A stretch of 64,000 nt of DNA from Dastarcus helophoroides (lineage: Eukaryota; Arthropoda; Insecta; Coleoptera; Bothrideridae). The position numbers were made by a program, and so were the translations under genes. The stretch is taken from contig CM053327.1 of NCBI GenBank assembly GCA_028583605.1, forward strand, positions 24,043,629 through 24,107,628, read 5' to 3'. Below the pieces are notes generated by a model. The model made no database searches. It saw nothing but the letters and a program-made list of their open reading frames with translations, and had not been told where the DNA came from. The first letter of the stretch is position 1. Each line of letters begins with the position of its first letter. Of the stretch, positions 22,886-35,205 are shown piece after piece.

Positions 22886-23669
22886 GGCATACCCTGATAA
22901 ATTAAACCATTATGTTTGATACATAGTTAAATTTACAATAAAAAATGGCTTCTCAAATTTATTATAAAAAAGGGAGGATTATTTAAGCTTATTTGAAGTT
23001 GTACTGATAAAATTTCATCGGATTTACTCTATCATTCAGTCAGAAAAAAATAAAATAAAAAATGTGGACATTATGTTTTTTTTTTAAATAACTCGAAATA
23101 AAAATCACATGGCATGTTGTGGGGTGCCATATTCTTACTCTTTTAATACTGCAACTTTTTCCCAATTTATCCGAATATGTATCTATTGTCGTTTTCAGGA
23201 TGCCCATACTGGCCCTCTTGAATACGGTTATATTTTTTTTATTCAATAAGCCAAGCATTTATCTTAAAGTAATTAAACCTATATTACTGTAGGCAAAGAA
23301 AAGAGGCTTTTATATTATAATAGTTTTCAAACAAACAAAAGAAATAGCCAGGAATTCTAACACGTCACCTCAAAGTTCATTTAGATTCATAAATCTTACA
23401 TTAACTGAAGCAATTTCTTATCTCACTCATAATTCTTATTCCCATCTAACCTTCAGCTTTTTACGCCTTATTGTTCGGAAATTGCTGAAAAAGCTGTGGA
23501 TCTAAAGATATACTAGCATAAAACCCATTTAACTTGAATTCTTTTTCAGGGATGTGTTTTGAAATAAATTAGAGAAAATTGAAATATAATGTCCCGCTCC
23601 TTACGCTTTTCATTAGCCATTTTATTTTAGGGCAATTGTGCTAGCAAATCAAACTCACGCATAGATATT
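22886..23669. other. Intron spacer
   Basis: AT-rich. Nothing recognised on either strand. Confidence 0.4.
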
Positions 23670-24560
23670 GTAGGGAAGACTGGGGTGTTCTGGACCATGG
23701 GGAATTGCGGACCAGCTTCATATTTTTTTCCCTAATGGTGGTTGATAGGTACAAATAACTAGGGTCGGCTCGCCTCATGTTAAGGTCATTTTCCCTTCGG
23801 TACTCGACTTGTATACACGAACCGTTACCTCGCTTCGATACCAAATAGAAATGGAATATTTCGAATTTTTTTTTTCACTTCAGAGTTTCCTCTAATTTGA
23901 CCACACTTTTCGAACCAACTCAAGTAAATATCTGCATAATATTCGCGGAACCTTAAGGCTTCGACAGGAGCATGAAGTTTTGCATGAAGTTTGTATTGTT
24001 ACACATATGCAGGCATATTGTAAAAAATAATCTTCGGGGAATTACGGAAGACTTTTGTCGTGGATCACTCAATTCTTTACATTTCACAAGCTAATTTCAT
24101 GTATTTAATGCATATAAGTGATTATTCATGCAAATTTTCAGCACAGCATTATTTTTTGGCAATTTCTAATAGTTTTTTGGTAAAATGATAATTTCGTTTC
24201 GAAAAGGTTTTCATTGCCATTTGACACTCCACTTCACTTTGTTTCTCTTTCATAATAAATCTTCTGCATCTGCATTCTGAATTCTGAATCAAAAACAAGG
24301 TTTTTTTACTATATTTTTTCATTTTTAATCGATTTACAAAGTGGTCCGTAATTCCCCGACTTTTTCAAAAAAAATTTCATTTTTGCGCCAACTGTTATAA
24401 GTTGTATAATTTAATACAATTTGACCAAACTGCTGCGACTTAAAGAGAGATTGTTAGTTGTACTACAAATTCAAACTTTGAAATTTGCAGAAAAAAATAT
24501 TTTTTTGCCAGTTTTTAGCCAAGATAAAAAGGCGATCCACAATACCCCAGTCTCCCCTAC
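23670..24560. mobile_element. TIR element with GTAGGGRAGACTGGGGT ends
   Basis: The left end at 23670 (GTAGGGAAGACTGGGGT) is matched in inverted orientation at 24544-24560 (GTAGGGGAGACTGGGGT). Secondary inverted phrases occur inside: GGAATTACGGAAGAC at about 24038 and GTCCGTAATTCCCC at about 24342. No transposase is visible, so this is a non-autonomous element. Confidence 0.6.
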
Positions 24561-24744
24561 TGGATGGAAAAGTAGGAATGGACTCCGACCATATGCTTCG
24601 TTACTGAGACATGGCCGGCCATCTGGTACACTCATATTTACTTTAGTGACGCACTTTAAACATTGTGTAGGTGTTTTCGAACATCGTTTTCGAATCCGAC
24701 ATAGGTCGGGAACTGTTTTATTTTTAAAATATAGGGTCTTAAAA

Positions 24745-25935
24745 ACTAGGATTGTGGCATTAGATATCCCAAAGGCCTTCGACAGAGTCTGGCTCCGATC
24801 TCTTTTCCCCAAATTAACATGTTATGGTCTTCCTCCTGGAGTCTGTCATTTGATATCCCATTTTCCCGCTGATACATCTCTTCAGGTCGTCGTCGATGGC
24901 ATATCATCTAAGATATTTGCGATTAACACAGGGGGGCCTCAGGGATCTGTCCTGTTTCCTGTTCTGTTTCTGTTATACATAAACGATCTCTTAGCTTTAA
25001 CTTCCAATCCCATATATAGCTACGCAGGTAATAGTAGCCTTGTGTCATCTTTTTTCTCCGACAAACCACTATCCATCGCTGCTTCAGATCGAGTAAGGGA
25101 AGGGCAGATACAGAAGATTAATAGGGATCTCGAAATCATTTTGAGATGGGGTAAGAAAAATTTGATCGACTACAACACTTCAAAAACTCAGGCCGCGGTT
25201 TTCCCTTAAATAACATCAAGAGATAATGCAACAAACATTCTAATGGATGGTAACATCGCTTCGATGGGATCTAATCTATCTATCCTAGGAGTGAATTTGA
25301 GCAGTAAGTTCTCTTGGGACGATCATATGCGCGCCAATGCCAAATCCACCTCTCAGAAGCAACGCTTTCTTTTTAGAGCTAAAAAGTTCTTCATATCTCA
25401 TCAGCTACTCACACTATACAAAGCTTAAATTAGTTCAACACTAGAATACTGTTCTCATATTTGAAGTTCCGCCCCAAAGCACACTTTAGCTCTTTTGCAT
25501 TCAATTCAAAGAAGAACGATGCTCCTAATTGATGACGAGATTTTGATCGATTCTCTCCAAACACTAGAGCACAGGCGGATAGTTGGTGACTTGTCTCTTT
25601 TCTACAAGTAGTATTATGGAAGATGTTCGCAGGAACTAATTCCCCCAAGGGCAAGATTCTTGAGGCATACAAGACAGTCGGGGACAGCAAATTCCGTGCG
25701 GTCCAGCTTGACACAGTCCGGACTTTTGTCTACGGAGACTCTTTTTCTATAGAACTCTTAAGCTATGGAACTCGTTACCAAAAGGAATTTTCCCCAAAAA
25801 TAACAACCTATCCTTGTTTAAGAAGGCGGTTCATCGCCATCTATCCTTGTTTCCGCATCCTACTCGCAGTGCTTAAGCATAATGGGGTTACCTTATGCGA
25901 GTGGATTGAACTTAAAAAAAAATATGGGACAATTT
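24745..25935 (+). pseudogene. LINE reverse transcriptase and C-terminus (broken)
   Basis: 24745-25208 reads VALDIPKAFDRVW (RT motif with the first catalytic Asp), NTGGPQGSVLFPVLFLLYIN (motif B) and SYAGNSSL, where the catalytic YADD has become YAGN. After a stop, 25255-25430 gives ILGVNLSSKFSWDDH, FFISHQLLTLYKA and then CSHI. 25560-25870 gives RRIVGDLSLFYKYYYGRCS and IPPRARFLRHTRQS. This is the jockey-like arrangement without RNase H. It ends near an A-rich stretch at 25910. The RT is dead by mutation of the active site and by frameshifts. The scrap at 11745 is the same family. Confidence 0.8.
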
Positions 25936-27650
25936 TGTTTTTCTCTAAATAATTTAAAACCTCTTAAAGTTTTTTTTTTTAATTTTAGTACATACTAACT
26001 AAGCTTAAAAGCTCATGTTTCACAGAAAATATATTTGTTCTACTTCTGTGACTGGAGTCCGCGCTAACATGCTCTTCAATTCTCGATTATCCTTAACGAA
26101 AAAAGTGGCATGCCATTGTTTTTTGTTGCAAATTAGGTACCAATTTTATAAATACCTTTTATTTCTTGGGAAAACTGACTTCTTAATTTTTTTTCCTATA
26201 ACGAATGATTTTCGATTAACATGTCCTTGAACATTTTTAATCAAGAAAATGAAAAGAAAAAAAATTACGCTTCTGATTTCTTTTATAATAAATATGGTTG
26301 TTTGTAAGACTTTTTATTCCTTAGTAAAAATTTTTCCCTTAACTATGTGCGTCCGACGAATGGTTTTTGATTAAAAGAATAAAATGCACTTCTTTGCATT
26401 TCGATAGGCGCATAATATCCGTTTTTTACAAATTTAATGTCTCGTTTTAAGGGAATTTTGGTCATTGTGGTTTCTATATGAAAATTTATGAGTTAGTTAG
26501 ATTTGCATGTCTTTTAGAAGTAACTATTCTTAATAATTAATAAACCCATAGCATGAAGAGGAATTAGGCAAACATAATTGCTCTTGAAGTTAAATAGTTT
26601 TTTAATGGAAAACCTTTCGTCAGACGAAAAAAGTTCAAAGATGCATCTTTACTAAGCAATGAAGGTCGTTTATGAAATTGGTACTTCTTTTGAAAAAACG
26701 TGGTGACGTATATAGGGGAAAGGGGGGAGAATCAAACATTTTTTATTTAATGTGCTATTTTTGAAGTTTTATTAGAAAAATCTGGTAACTATGGGCTGGG
26801 TAGTATTCTATAAACCTTTATTTACAAGACTGGCCAATTTTCAGCCATTTAAAAGTAATTTTATTACCAGCAATCAGCGTTTAGAAAAACCTTAGAAATG
26901 GTTCAAACTGCCCCACTAGTGGGTTATATTCAACTAAATGATGTGGTAATTTCAACCATGAGATATAAATACAATTTTTTTTATACAGTCAAACAAAAAT
27001 AGTTTTTCTACCTAAATAAGTTTATTATGTATTTTGCAAGTGAAATAAAAAATTGGCGAAATATGTTTTAAATAAGATTCAAAACAATACTCAAAGACAA
27101 TAATGTTGGCATTAGTAAACATTGTAATAGTGTGGGGTTAACCTTAAATAAAAATGACATTTTCTGCAGAATTTGGACTTGAGAACTTTTAAACTATGTT
27201 ACCTTGGTCAGCTGGTGATATATCACTGACCAACGGATATATGTAACTTAGTATTTTTTGACACAAAAATTTAATTTGACATTTAAATTAATTTTGTTTA
27301 ATGCTTTCCCTACACAGCATTTTATATGTTTTTAGAGGAAATGTCACCAGTTGGAAATCACATTCTATTATGGAGCAAAACATCTTTAAGCGGATTTTTA
27401 AACGTATACTCATCAAACTGCAAAATCATTATTTTTCCATAATTTATAATCATCGTAAATAATACAATACTCCGGTAAAAGAAAAAGTTACATAATGGGA
27501 TAGAAACCACGCTAAGATTGTCAGAACATACTAAGCCAGTGGTTGAAATTGTCCCATCCAATGTTGGTCGAACCTGCCCCATGTTAAATTTTTGAAAAAA
27601 TATTTTTTTTGCACTGTCTATAATTTTACGCTTGGGGTACTACTAAATAT

Positions 27651-28840
27651 CAAGGTTGGGGAAAAAGAAATCTATGATTTTTACTTTCAGTTTATAGATT
27701 TATTTGACATAGTTACAATTATTCGTTTTGGCTCAAATATGCGCCCATTTTTTCAGTTACTCGTTGCCATTTAGAAGGTAATTTCATTATGCCCCGTTAC
27801 CAGAACGTCTTGTCCCTATTGGCAAAAAACTGCGTTAGCCAGTCTTCACACGCCTCTCTTGAGGACAACTCCACACCACGAAGAGCATTTGACATTGACA
27901 GAAACAGATGGTAATCGCTTGGTGCCAGATCCGGGCTATAAGGTGGATGCATAAGAACCTCCCAACCAAGGTCCCGGAGCTTCTGGCGGGTCATCATAGA
28001 AGTGTGCGGCCTAGCGTTGTCCTGATGGAATACGACAACTCTCCTATTGGACAATTCTGGTCTCTTTTTATCGATTGCTGCTTTCAATCGGTCTAATTGC
28101 TGGCAATAGAGATCCGAATTAAGCGTCTGACCATTAGACAGTAGCTCATGGTAGAGGATACCTTTCCAATTCCACCAAACACACAGCAAAACTTTCCGGG
28201 ACGTCAATCTTTGTTTGGCCATCGTTTGGGCGGCTTCACCGTTTTTCGACCATGAACGTTTTCGCCTGACATTATCATATGTGACCCATTTCTCATCCCC
28301 AGTCACCAGTCTCTTCAAAAATGGCTCGATTTCGTTCCGTTTGGTCAAGGAATCGCAGATGGAAACACGGTCCATCAAATTTTTTTTCGTCAGCTCGTGC
28401 GGCACCCAAACATCAAGCTTCTTTTTTGAATTCGAGCCTTATGCAGATGGTTCAAAACTGTTTTGTGGTTGATCCTACAGCTCCTGAGCAATGCTACGAC
28501 AGCTCTCATGCCGGTCTAGTTCGATTATTTCCATGATTTTATCGACATTCTCGACTATAGGCCTCCCAGTGCGTAGTGCATGTTTTGCATCAAAATTACC
28601 GGAATCGACGAAACCAAAATTGCGCGTAATTGGCTGTTACAGTATTGGGACCATAACCCTCATTTACACTTGCAGCCGCCTGACTTGCATTTTCTCCTTT
28701 ATCAAAGCAAAATTGTAAAACATACCGAATTTTTTCTTTGTTTACTTCCATATTTGACACTTTAATTGACAACTGAATTGTTTGGTCACAACAATGACAA
28801 AACTTGTTTTGCTAGTACATGAATTTCTCTTTCCAACGAG
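27651..28840 (-). mobile_element. mariner element, near full length
   Basis: A complete-length but broken mariner transposase lies between inverted ends AGGTTGGGGAAAAAGAAATC (27651-27672) and, inverted, CGTTGGAAAGAGAAATTCAT (about 28821-28840). The size, about 1.2 kb, is right for a mariner. Confidence 0.65.
27719..28751 (-). pseudogene. mariner transposase (about 345 codons, broken)
   Basis: The gene starts at ATG 28751-28749 with MEVNKEKIRYVLQFCFDKGE and ASQAAASVNEGYG, the HTH domain. It runs through NFDAKHALRTGRP (frameshift just before) and then 202 open codons. TGDEKW supplies the first Asp, HQDNARPH the second and SPDLAPSDYHLF the third, with exactly 34 residues between the last two, so the D,D34D signature of mariner is intact. 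An in-frame TAA after TFW precedes the normal C-terminus ending at TAA 27721-27719. Two frameshifts and one stop make it inactive, but it is comparatively well preserved. Confidence 0.9.
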
Positions 28841-29220
28841 TATAAATTTGTCTCTAGTGCGACACATACATAACGGAGATATAGGTTAGTAAAACCAACA
28901 TGTCAAAAAAATAATCTGATTTTTGCTCAATTTTGTTTAAACACTAAAAAATGAACATGTAGAGTAATGTAACTTCGCTGGTGAGTGTGTGTATGAAAAG
29001 CTACATAGGAGCCTTACGAAGCTAAATTTAAATCAGAGTGCCCTTTAAAGGGCTTGGTTGAATGTGCCCCAAGGTTGAATCTGCCCCCTTTCCCCTACCA
29101 TTTTTTCGTTAAGAATACTCAGGGACGTGTTAGCGCGAACGCCACTGATAGAAGTAGAACAAATATTTTTTTTGCAATAAAATCGTTTTTCTGGCTAGTT
29201 GGTGTATATCAAAATTCTAA

Positions 29221-31497
29221 AAAATATTTCAAGGATTCAAAGATTTTGATCCTTTAGTATTAACATCTTATTCAAAAACAGCATGTACATTGCAATAGGG
29301 AATTATGTTGTCAACTTGTATCTCTCATTAGCTGTATTAATGTATAAAGCGTGTTGGTGCTATTTTAATATTTAATTTAATAATTCACTCTAGAGAACCT
29401 TAAGTGTACCTGTCAATTTTGTCATTATTAAGCAGTCCTTTGATCGGCTTTTCCTTCACTTTCCGTTCCATTTATAATACCACTTCTGCAGCGTTATTGT
29501 ATTGATTAATTTGTATATTGTATTTGTATATTTGTGGTACAGAAAGTTAAAACTAAAGCTGATTTAATCTCAAATATAATAATTAACTATGACATTAATT
29601 AAGAAAATCACATTATGTATCAGTTTACCAAGTCGTATAGAATTAGCGATTTTTATTAAAACAAATCTAAATGTCTTGTGTCTGAAAGTTTCATAATTCT
29701 GCATTCATTTTGATGAGTTTCCTAATGTTTTTGTGAAGCATATTTTTTTGGTTATTACGTTTTCAGTTTTCTTCAAAATATAATATATGCAGTGGGAAAA
29801 ATTTTCCATTCATTTTGCATGGCAATGTGTTTACAGTGCAAAGGGTACGTAAATTACCATGAATAGTAAGTTCACATCAATGTACGAAAAATTACCTACA
29901 ATGTGAGTAAAAATGCAATGTAATTTTACATTGCAGGTTTAATGTAAAATAAAGGTAATTCCCATAGTATCTTTACTAAAGGTAAAAATACAACTCGTGC
30001 AATAAAATAAATTAATTTTTAATCCTTAAAAAATAAATGAATAACAGTTTAATCTAATAACAGCTCTTTGTCGATCCTGCAATATAATATCAGTATTCAT
30101 GTCTATTACCTATTTGAACACATAAAAAAGTGTGAGGATGCATTATTTTTAATGATTATTTACCCCCTTTTAAACAATCTCAATTTGGTGAGTTTTCATT
30201 CCTTATGCATCTTGACTTTTAGCCAAAATATAGAATTAGGCACGATGCATGTGGTTCACGGATTTGCGAATAATAAACATCAATATAGTCGGTAATGAAG
30301 TTAGGGATAAAAAATGGACGTCGTCAATTGATTGCGATTCGTTTTCAGTTGGGCATTTATATGTTTTGAAGGAAAATTTACACGCTTGTAAAAGAATTTA
30401 GTTTGTGAAGGAAATTTTATCAAAATTGCGCCTTTTCACAAGGATATTTTACCTCCTGGTATGGAATTTACTAACCACTAATGAAATACTCGTGATATGA
30501 ATAAAAGCAACGCCTAGTATGGAAATGAGTAAACATTATAGTAAATAGTCGCCATAACTGACCGCTATTATAATAAAATCACCTTTTAAGTATACAGCAC
30601 TTTGTGCAGTGTGGATGCTGAGCTAGAGACAATCCTCTTTTCATTTCAGTGGTATACATTATGTCATTTCACAACTTATTTACCAAAATAATGTCCTAAC
30701 GAGAACCAATGTTGACAAACTTATACTAGAATCACTGTGGATTTATCGGATTTCGTTCGAAAGTTAATAATAAGATAATGATTTGACTATATCTTCGGGG
30801 TCTATTTCCTCTTAATATAATAAATGCTATAGTTAAATCCACTGCAGCATATCGGCCTGTTTATTAGAATATATCATCTGAGATCTTTTAGAGTGATACT
30901 TCTGTTAAATGTTAGTAGGTGGACTGTTACTAGTTCAGCTAATTACGATCTGCTACTGTGCCACTCAGTTTTAGAGGACTATACTGTTGCAGTTTAGTTT
31001 TTATATTAGTTTTTCGACCAACCGTCGTGGTCGGCAATAAATATTTGAATAAAATATTACCAATCCAATAGCAAAAAAAAAGAATGTGAACAGCAGGATA
31101 GTCTATATTTATTTTGAAATAATAAGAAATACATTAAAATTGGACATATGCAAATTTCTATATAAGTTGAAATCTATTTCTAAATAGAATGTAATCGTAT
31201 TAATCATTATTAAACGTTATGTATAACTGTCCAAAGTGCACATGCTTTGATGTCATACGTTGAAGTCGTAACGTGGATTATTTCCACTTCCTCAAACATA
31301 ATAGGGCAAACTAAACCACTATTTGAAGTTTGCTCATCCCGATCATAGTTACTGTTATCTGGGAGTCGTTATGTGCAGTTGTATAGTTTGGGGTAGCGTT
31401 TCCAAATTATTATATTTCACTTGGCACTTACCATTAATGTTACTGTGATATATTCGCTAAGGCATATTCAACATAAAATTTATTACACATAAAACAC
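29221..31497. other. Intron spacer
   Basis: No gene recognised. Contains the nested palindrome at 29890-29960, listed separately. Confidence 0.4.
29890..29960. repeat. Nested palindrome
   Basis: A perfect inner hairpin TGCAATGTAA TT TTACATTGCA (29914-29935) is enclosed by a wider pair, ATTACCT on the left and AGGTAAT on the right. It resembles the core of a foldback repeat. Confidence 0.55.
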
Positions 31498-31533
31498 AAA
31501 TATAAGCATTTGCCGCGACAAATGCTTATATTT
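31498..31533. repeat. Perfect 15-bp hairpin with 6-base GC-rich loop
   Basis: AAATATAAGCATTTG (31498-31512), loop CCGCGA, CAAATGCTTATATTT (31519-31533). There is no T-run typical of a small-RNA terminator and the stem is too short for a microRNA precursor. Confidence 0.8.
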
Positions 31534-32081
31534 CTAAGTAAATTATAACACGACTTTTTTTCTAGTAATCGTAAAGTAAAACACTCTTATGTGAATTAAT
31601 ATAAAATCAAATTAACAGGTTCATACTGCTTTAAAAATGCGGCCAATATTATTTAATCTTTTGATTAGCATACCATGACGCTGTTAAGTTTTTTTTTGTC
31701 AGTATTTGCAGGTGTGCAATGCATCTTAAAAGTTATGCACATTTCGGGAAACTTGCAATTTTTAAAAACATCGTTTGGGCAGGTCATAGTAGTTGCCGTT
31801 TAAGAAGCAACAATCTTATCCTCCGTTCACCGTCACATTTTTGAGAAGTGGATTTCACCAAAGTTCACGAACCCTCTCCCAACAAAAAACGAAAATTGAA
31901 CTATTCAAGCAATTGCAAGCTTGCGAAGTGCCCATTTGAAACTATTATTAAATGCATTCGAAATGAAGAGCTATAATTCAAAAAGTGTCTAGAGACCTCT
32001 AAAAATATTTCAGCTAAACATTTTAACATTTCACCCATTAATTTTATTGATACAAGTATTTTTACAAAACATTTGTTGCAG
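31534..32081. other. Intron end before GPCR exon 2
   Basis: AT-rich intron. A minus-strand frame at 31901-32152 overlaps the exon and is a shadow. The acceptor is ttgttgcag ending at 32081. Confidence 0.5.
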
Positions 32082-32379
32082 GGTTGTGTGGCAATAATTA
32101 GTATGACTTGGATTATGTCTGTTAGTCTCTTTTCTGTGCTTGTTCTACCCAAAGGAGGATACTATTTTAATCCGACTGGTATGATGGCTTGTGAACCTTT
32201 CTATACAAGAGCAGTCTATACGAATACTTGCCGCTTGTGGTTTCTACTTTCCAACAACCATGATACTCATGTATTGCTATGGATCGGCCTTCCACGTAAA
32301 CAAACTAAGGCTAAAGAAAGCTGGATGCAACGCTGTGATGGCTAGCCCTGAAGATTACAGAAGTTCTCCTATAGAAAAG
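32082..32379 (+). CDS. Class A GPCR exon: TM4, extracellular loop 2, TM5; contains a +1 base
   Basis: The acceptor (tttgttgcag) and donor (aaaag|gtcagt) are both phase 0. From 32082 the frame gives GCVAIISMTWIMSVSLFSVL, TM4 with its conserved Trp. It then gives LPKGGYYFNPTGMMACEPFY, loop 2 with the Cys that normally bonds to TM3. Coding then shifts by one base. From 32221 the next frame gives RILAACGFYFPTTMILMYCY, TM5 with its Pro, followed by HVNKLRLKKA and a loop 3 segment ending PEDYRSSPIEK. Removing one base at about 32220 joins the two frames without loss. It is therefore either a genuine frameshift or a sequencing or assembly error. The ends agree in phase with both neighbouring exons. 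Confidence 0.82.
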
Positions 32380-33325
32380 GTCAGTTAACATTTATGTCAT
32401 CACATTTCAACTGAAATCCCACTTAACAAACGTAATTCGTTCCAGAATTTTACTCGCAATGCAGAATTCTCGTTAAGCAAAACAAGTTTTTTCATATAAA
32501 ACTAATGTAAAATAAGATAATGCGTTTCATGCCAAAAAAAAAATACTGAAACATTGTCAAGAAGAATAAATTAGTGCTGTATTCATAAAATAAATGTACC
32601 TGGAATGCAGAAAACAAAAAATCCAAATAATTAGTTTATTACCTATGAACACAGGTAATAATTTTAAAGTTTGTCTTCCTTTTATTTTATTATTTTTCGT
32701 TATTTGTGGCAGGAATAGGACCCATTTGGACTGATATATGCAAAAAAATTATAAAATGTATTAACCTATTGATATATTAATATGAATATCTCGAAAAATG
32801 ACATTAAGTTGCATATTATTACGATATCACAATTTCACACACAATGTAACTCAAAAGAAAAAAGTAGTGTGATGCGATCTAAAACAGATGTCGATTCACA
32901 TGCATAAAAAATTGTATAGGAGAGGAAGGGAGTAGAATTCGACATTTAAAAACATGAAGTTACGACGAAATTTTTCCAAAATTTTAATCTTGTCATTTTC
33001 ACTTGCTGCTAAAATATATTTTTAGTTTTTTTTTAGATAAGGTGTAATCAGTTTTGTAAATTGGTAGAAAAAGTAATTTTTTGAAAACGAATTGACAATC
33101 GTTGCAATGTAATTAATCTTTTAAGTAAGGTAATCCCAATTTCATCTGTTCGGATCTTCTGTTCATCTAAAGCAGCGCTGATTACATGAAGATCATTTAT
33201 TTGAAAGAAATTGTCCTTGGGGCGATGAAAAATTAAAGATCAATTAAAAAATAAAAATAAAATAAGAAAAACGATATATTTTTCAATATTCATTGCATTA
33301 ACCAAACACATTCGGTTTATTACTA
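32380..33325. other. Start of intron B
   Basis: No gene. 32425-32475 resembles one end of a pogo-type MITE (GTAATTCGTTCCAGAATTTT), but no matching inverted end was seen. Confidence 0.4.
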
Positions 33326-33510
33326 CAGTCGAAACCGGATATAACGCCACTGAAGGGACCAGAAACTACGGACGCTATAACCGGTAGTTGTTATAAGCAA
33401 TATAACTGGCAGTACAGTTAGTTTTTAAAATAATCGGCCGGAACCTTGCCATTTAGTCGTAATAACCGATGCGTCATTGTAAACGATGTTGTTATATCCG
33501 GTTTTGACTG
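33326..33510. mobile_element. pogo/Tigger-type MITE, 185 bp
   Basis: The left end CAGTCGAAACCGGATATAAC and the inverted right end CAGTCAAAACCGGATATAAC differ at one position. TA flanks both (33324-33325, 33511-33512). CAGT plus TA duplication is the pogo-type signature. Confidence 0.85.
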
Positions 33511-33512
33511 TA

Positions 33513-35205
33513 TTTATATTATCTACACATCATATTTTACAGTTGGGTTAAGCAGAGTGGACGTAAGCTTTCGGAAAAACTAATACGAACACTGAGTTAA
33601 ACTGAAAATTAATTAAATCAATATGTGTATTACCGGAGAGGTACAATCCTCGAGAGCGTAATACCTTAAATTAAAGTTTCCTTAAATCACAAATCATCAA
33701 TTTCAACATTCAACAAAATTATTATTACTCTATGAAAAGTTCCCTGTAGTTTTAAACAACTCCTCGTTGCCATTTAAATGTCTGGAGAACTCCAAACAAA
33801 CTGTCTTTATATCTGTTTGTGCTGTAATAATCGTTTGCGGTTTCCACAAACGTATAAACAATATTGTATTCTCTTTCACACCCATTCAAGAGCAGACTTA
33901 AACTGATACACAAGAATGGTCGTTATGAAGTTCCAGACGCCTTATTTTCTGCTGAAAAACCACAGTCATCTAGTAAGGGATATTAAATAAAGCGAATTTG
34001 CTTGCGCTTTATACTCAAGAGAGGAGTGGGCAAGAGTCGGCCCGCGACCCCCACACCCTACGACCTTGTTGCATCCGGACGGAATAGAGTTTTTTTTCGG
34101 AATTTCAACTTATCCCAAAATTCTAAATTTCAATTTTTTTTATATTTTGAATTCAGGTCTGACAAAAAAAATGTTTTACAAAATTTCAGCTCTTTTCTAA
34201 ACTTAATTTAATTTGATATTAAAACTTGCACATTTATCTCTTAATTTTAACCTTAAAAATGTCCATATTCGAGGCAAATTTTTGTTTTAAGGTCAAATTG
34301 ACGCCTTTCCCTACGGATAGTCTTGCAAATGTCAGCAATATTTTTGGGTTTTGTTGAGGAACTATTAAAATGTATTTTGCCAAGTTTTCACCAAGATTGC
34401 GTTGTGGGGTTAGCCGTCAATTTGAAAATGTGTATTAATTTAATTTCCCTCATAATCTAAAGAATCACTTTGTCTGTAATATTGCTAATAAATTAAAATT
34501 ACTAAACTGGTAAATTTCTTGTAGCAAATTTGTGCCACTTTACGTGTGCTAAACTTTACCTACTTGTAAAATTAAAATAATATTTACAGGAAAATATTTA
34601 AATTAAAATAAATACGGTAGAATAACTTTTTGCAGCGCAAGTGATTTATGTCGAAAGAAATACTAAAAAGTAAAACCTTAGGAATAAAGTTTGGCTTGGA
34701 AGCGCGGCTTGATCGATTCAAAAGTTTTCTGCATTTTCATCTAGGTTAGAAGGTCATAAAAAAACAAACATTTATCTCTTCTAAAAAATACTGTCAGGAA
34801 ATGTTTCGACACTTTATTGAAATGATAAAGTAAAGCATTTCCATGTGTAAATTTTTCTTTCCCATTTCATTTATAACTTTTTGGATTGCTCGCCATTTTA
34901 TTGCATTTTACTCTCGATACATCAATATTATTTGGTATAAGTTATTATATCGTTCTCATTGTCATTTATATAAAAGAAAAAGAGTATGTAACTATGAATG
35001 ACATGTTGATTGAAACATTTTTCTATTATTGACAGTAAACGTGGGATTGCAGCAAACGTGGGATTGCAGCAAACGTTAACCATAAATAAATGTTTCCATT
35101 ATAGCAGCTCACCCCAGTATAATAAAGCAATGTAGGTAGTGGTATACTTTGAACTCAACGAGTATTAACATTCCCTAATCTAATCGTAATAATTCTGGTT
35201 ACATA
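33513..35205. other. Intron spacer
   Basis: No gene recognised. A 17-bp direct repeat (AAACGTGGGATTGCAGC, twice plus a partial copy) lies at 35038-35077. Confidence 0.45.

Larger units (their letters stand above)
26715..29095. mobile_element. TIR element with GGGGAAAGGGGG ends, carrying a mariner
   Basis: The left end GGGGAAAGGGGGGAGAATCA and the inverted right end GGGGAAAGGGGGCAGATTCA match over 19 of 20 positions, with TA on both sides (26713-26714, 29096-29097). Internal phrases about CCCC/GGGG and TTCAACC recur. No own transposase is seen. The only coding material is the nested mariner. Confidence 0.6.
25981..29220. mobile_element. Foldback mosaic with about 120-bp inverted arms
   Basis: 25981-26104 and 29101-29220 are inverted copies. 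Both hold GTTAGCGCG, AGAAGTAGAACAAATAT and TTTTTCGTTAAG in the same order on opposite strands. Inside the left part, an ACGAATGGTTTTTGATTAA-like phrase recurs at about 26201, 26355 and, inverted, 26604, and a GGTACCAATTTTATAAA phrase recurs inverted near 26670. A second TIR element (26715-29095) and a mariner are nested inside. Confidence 0.6.
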
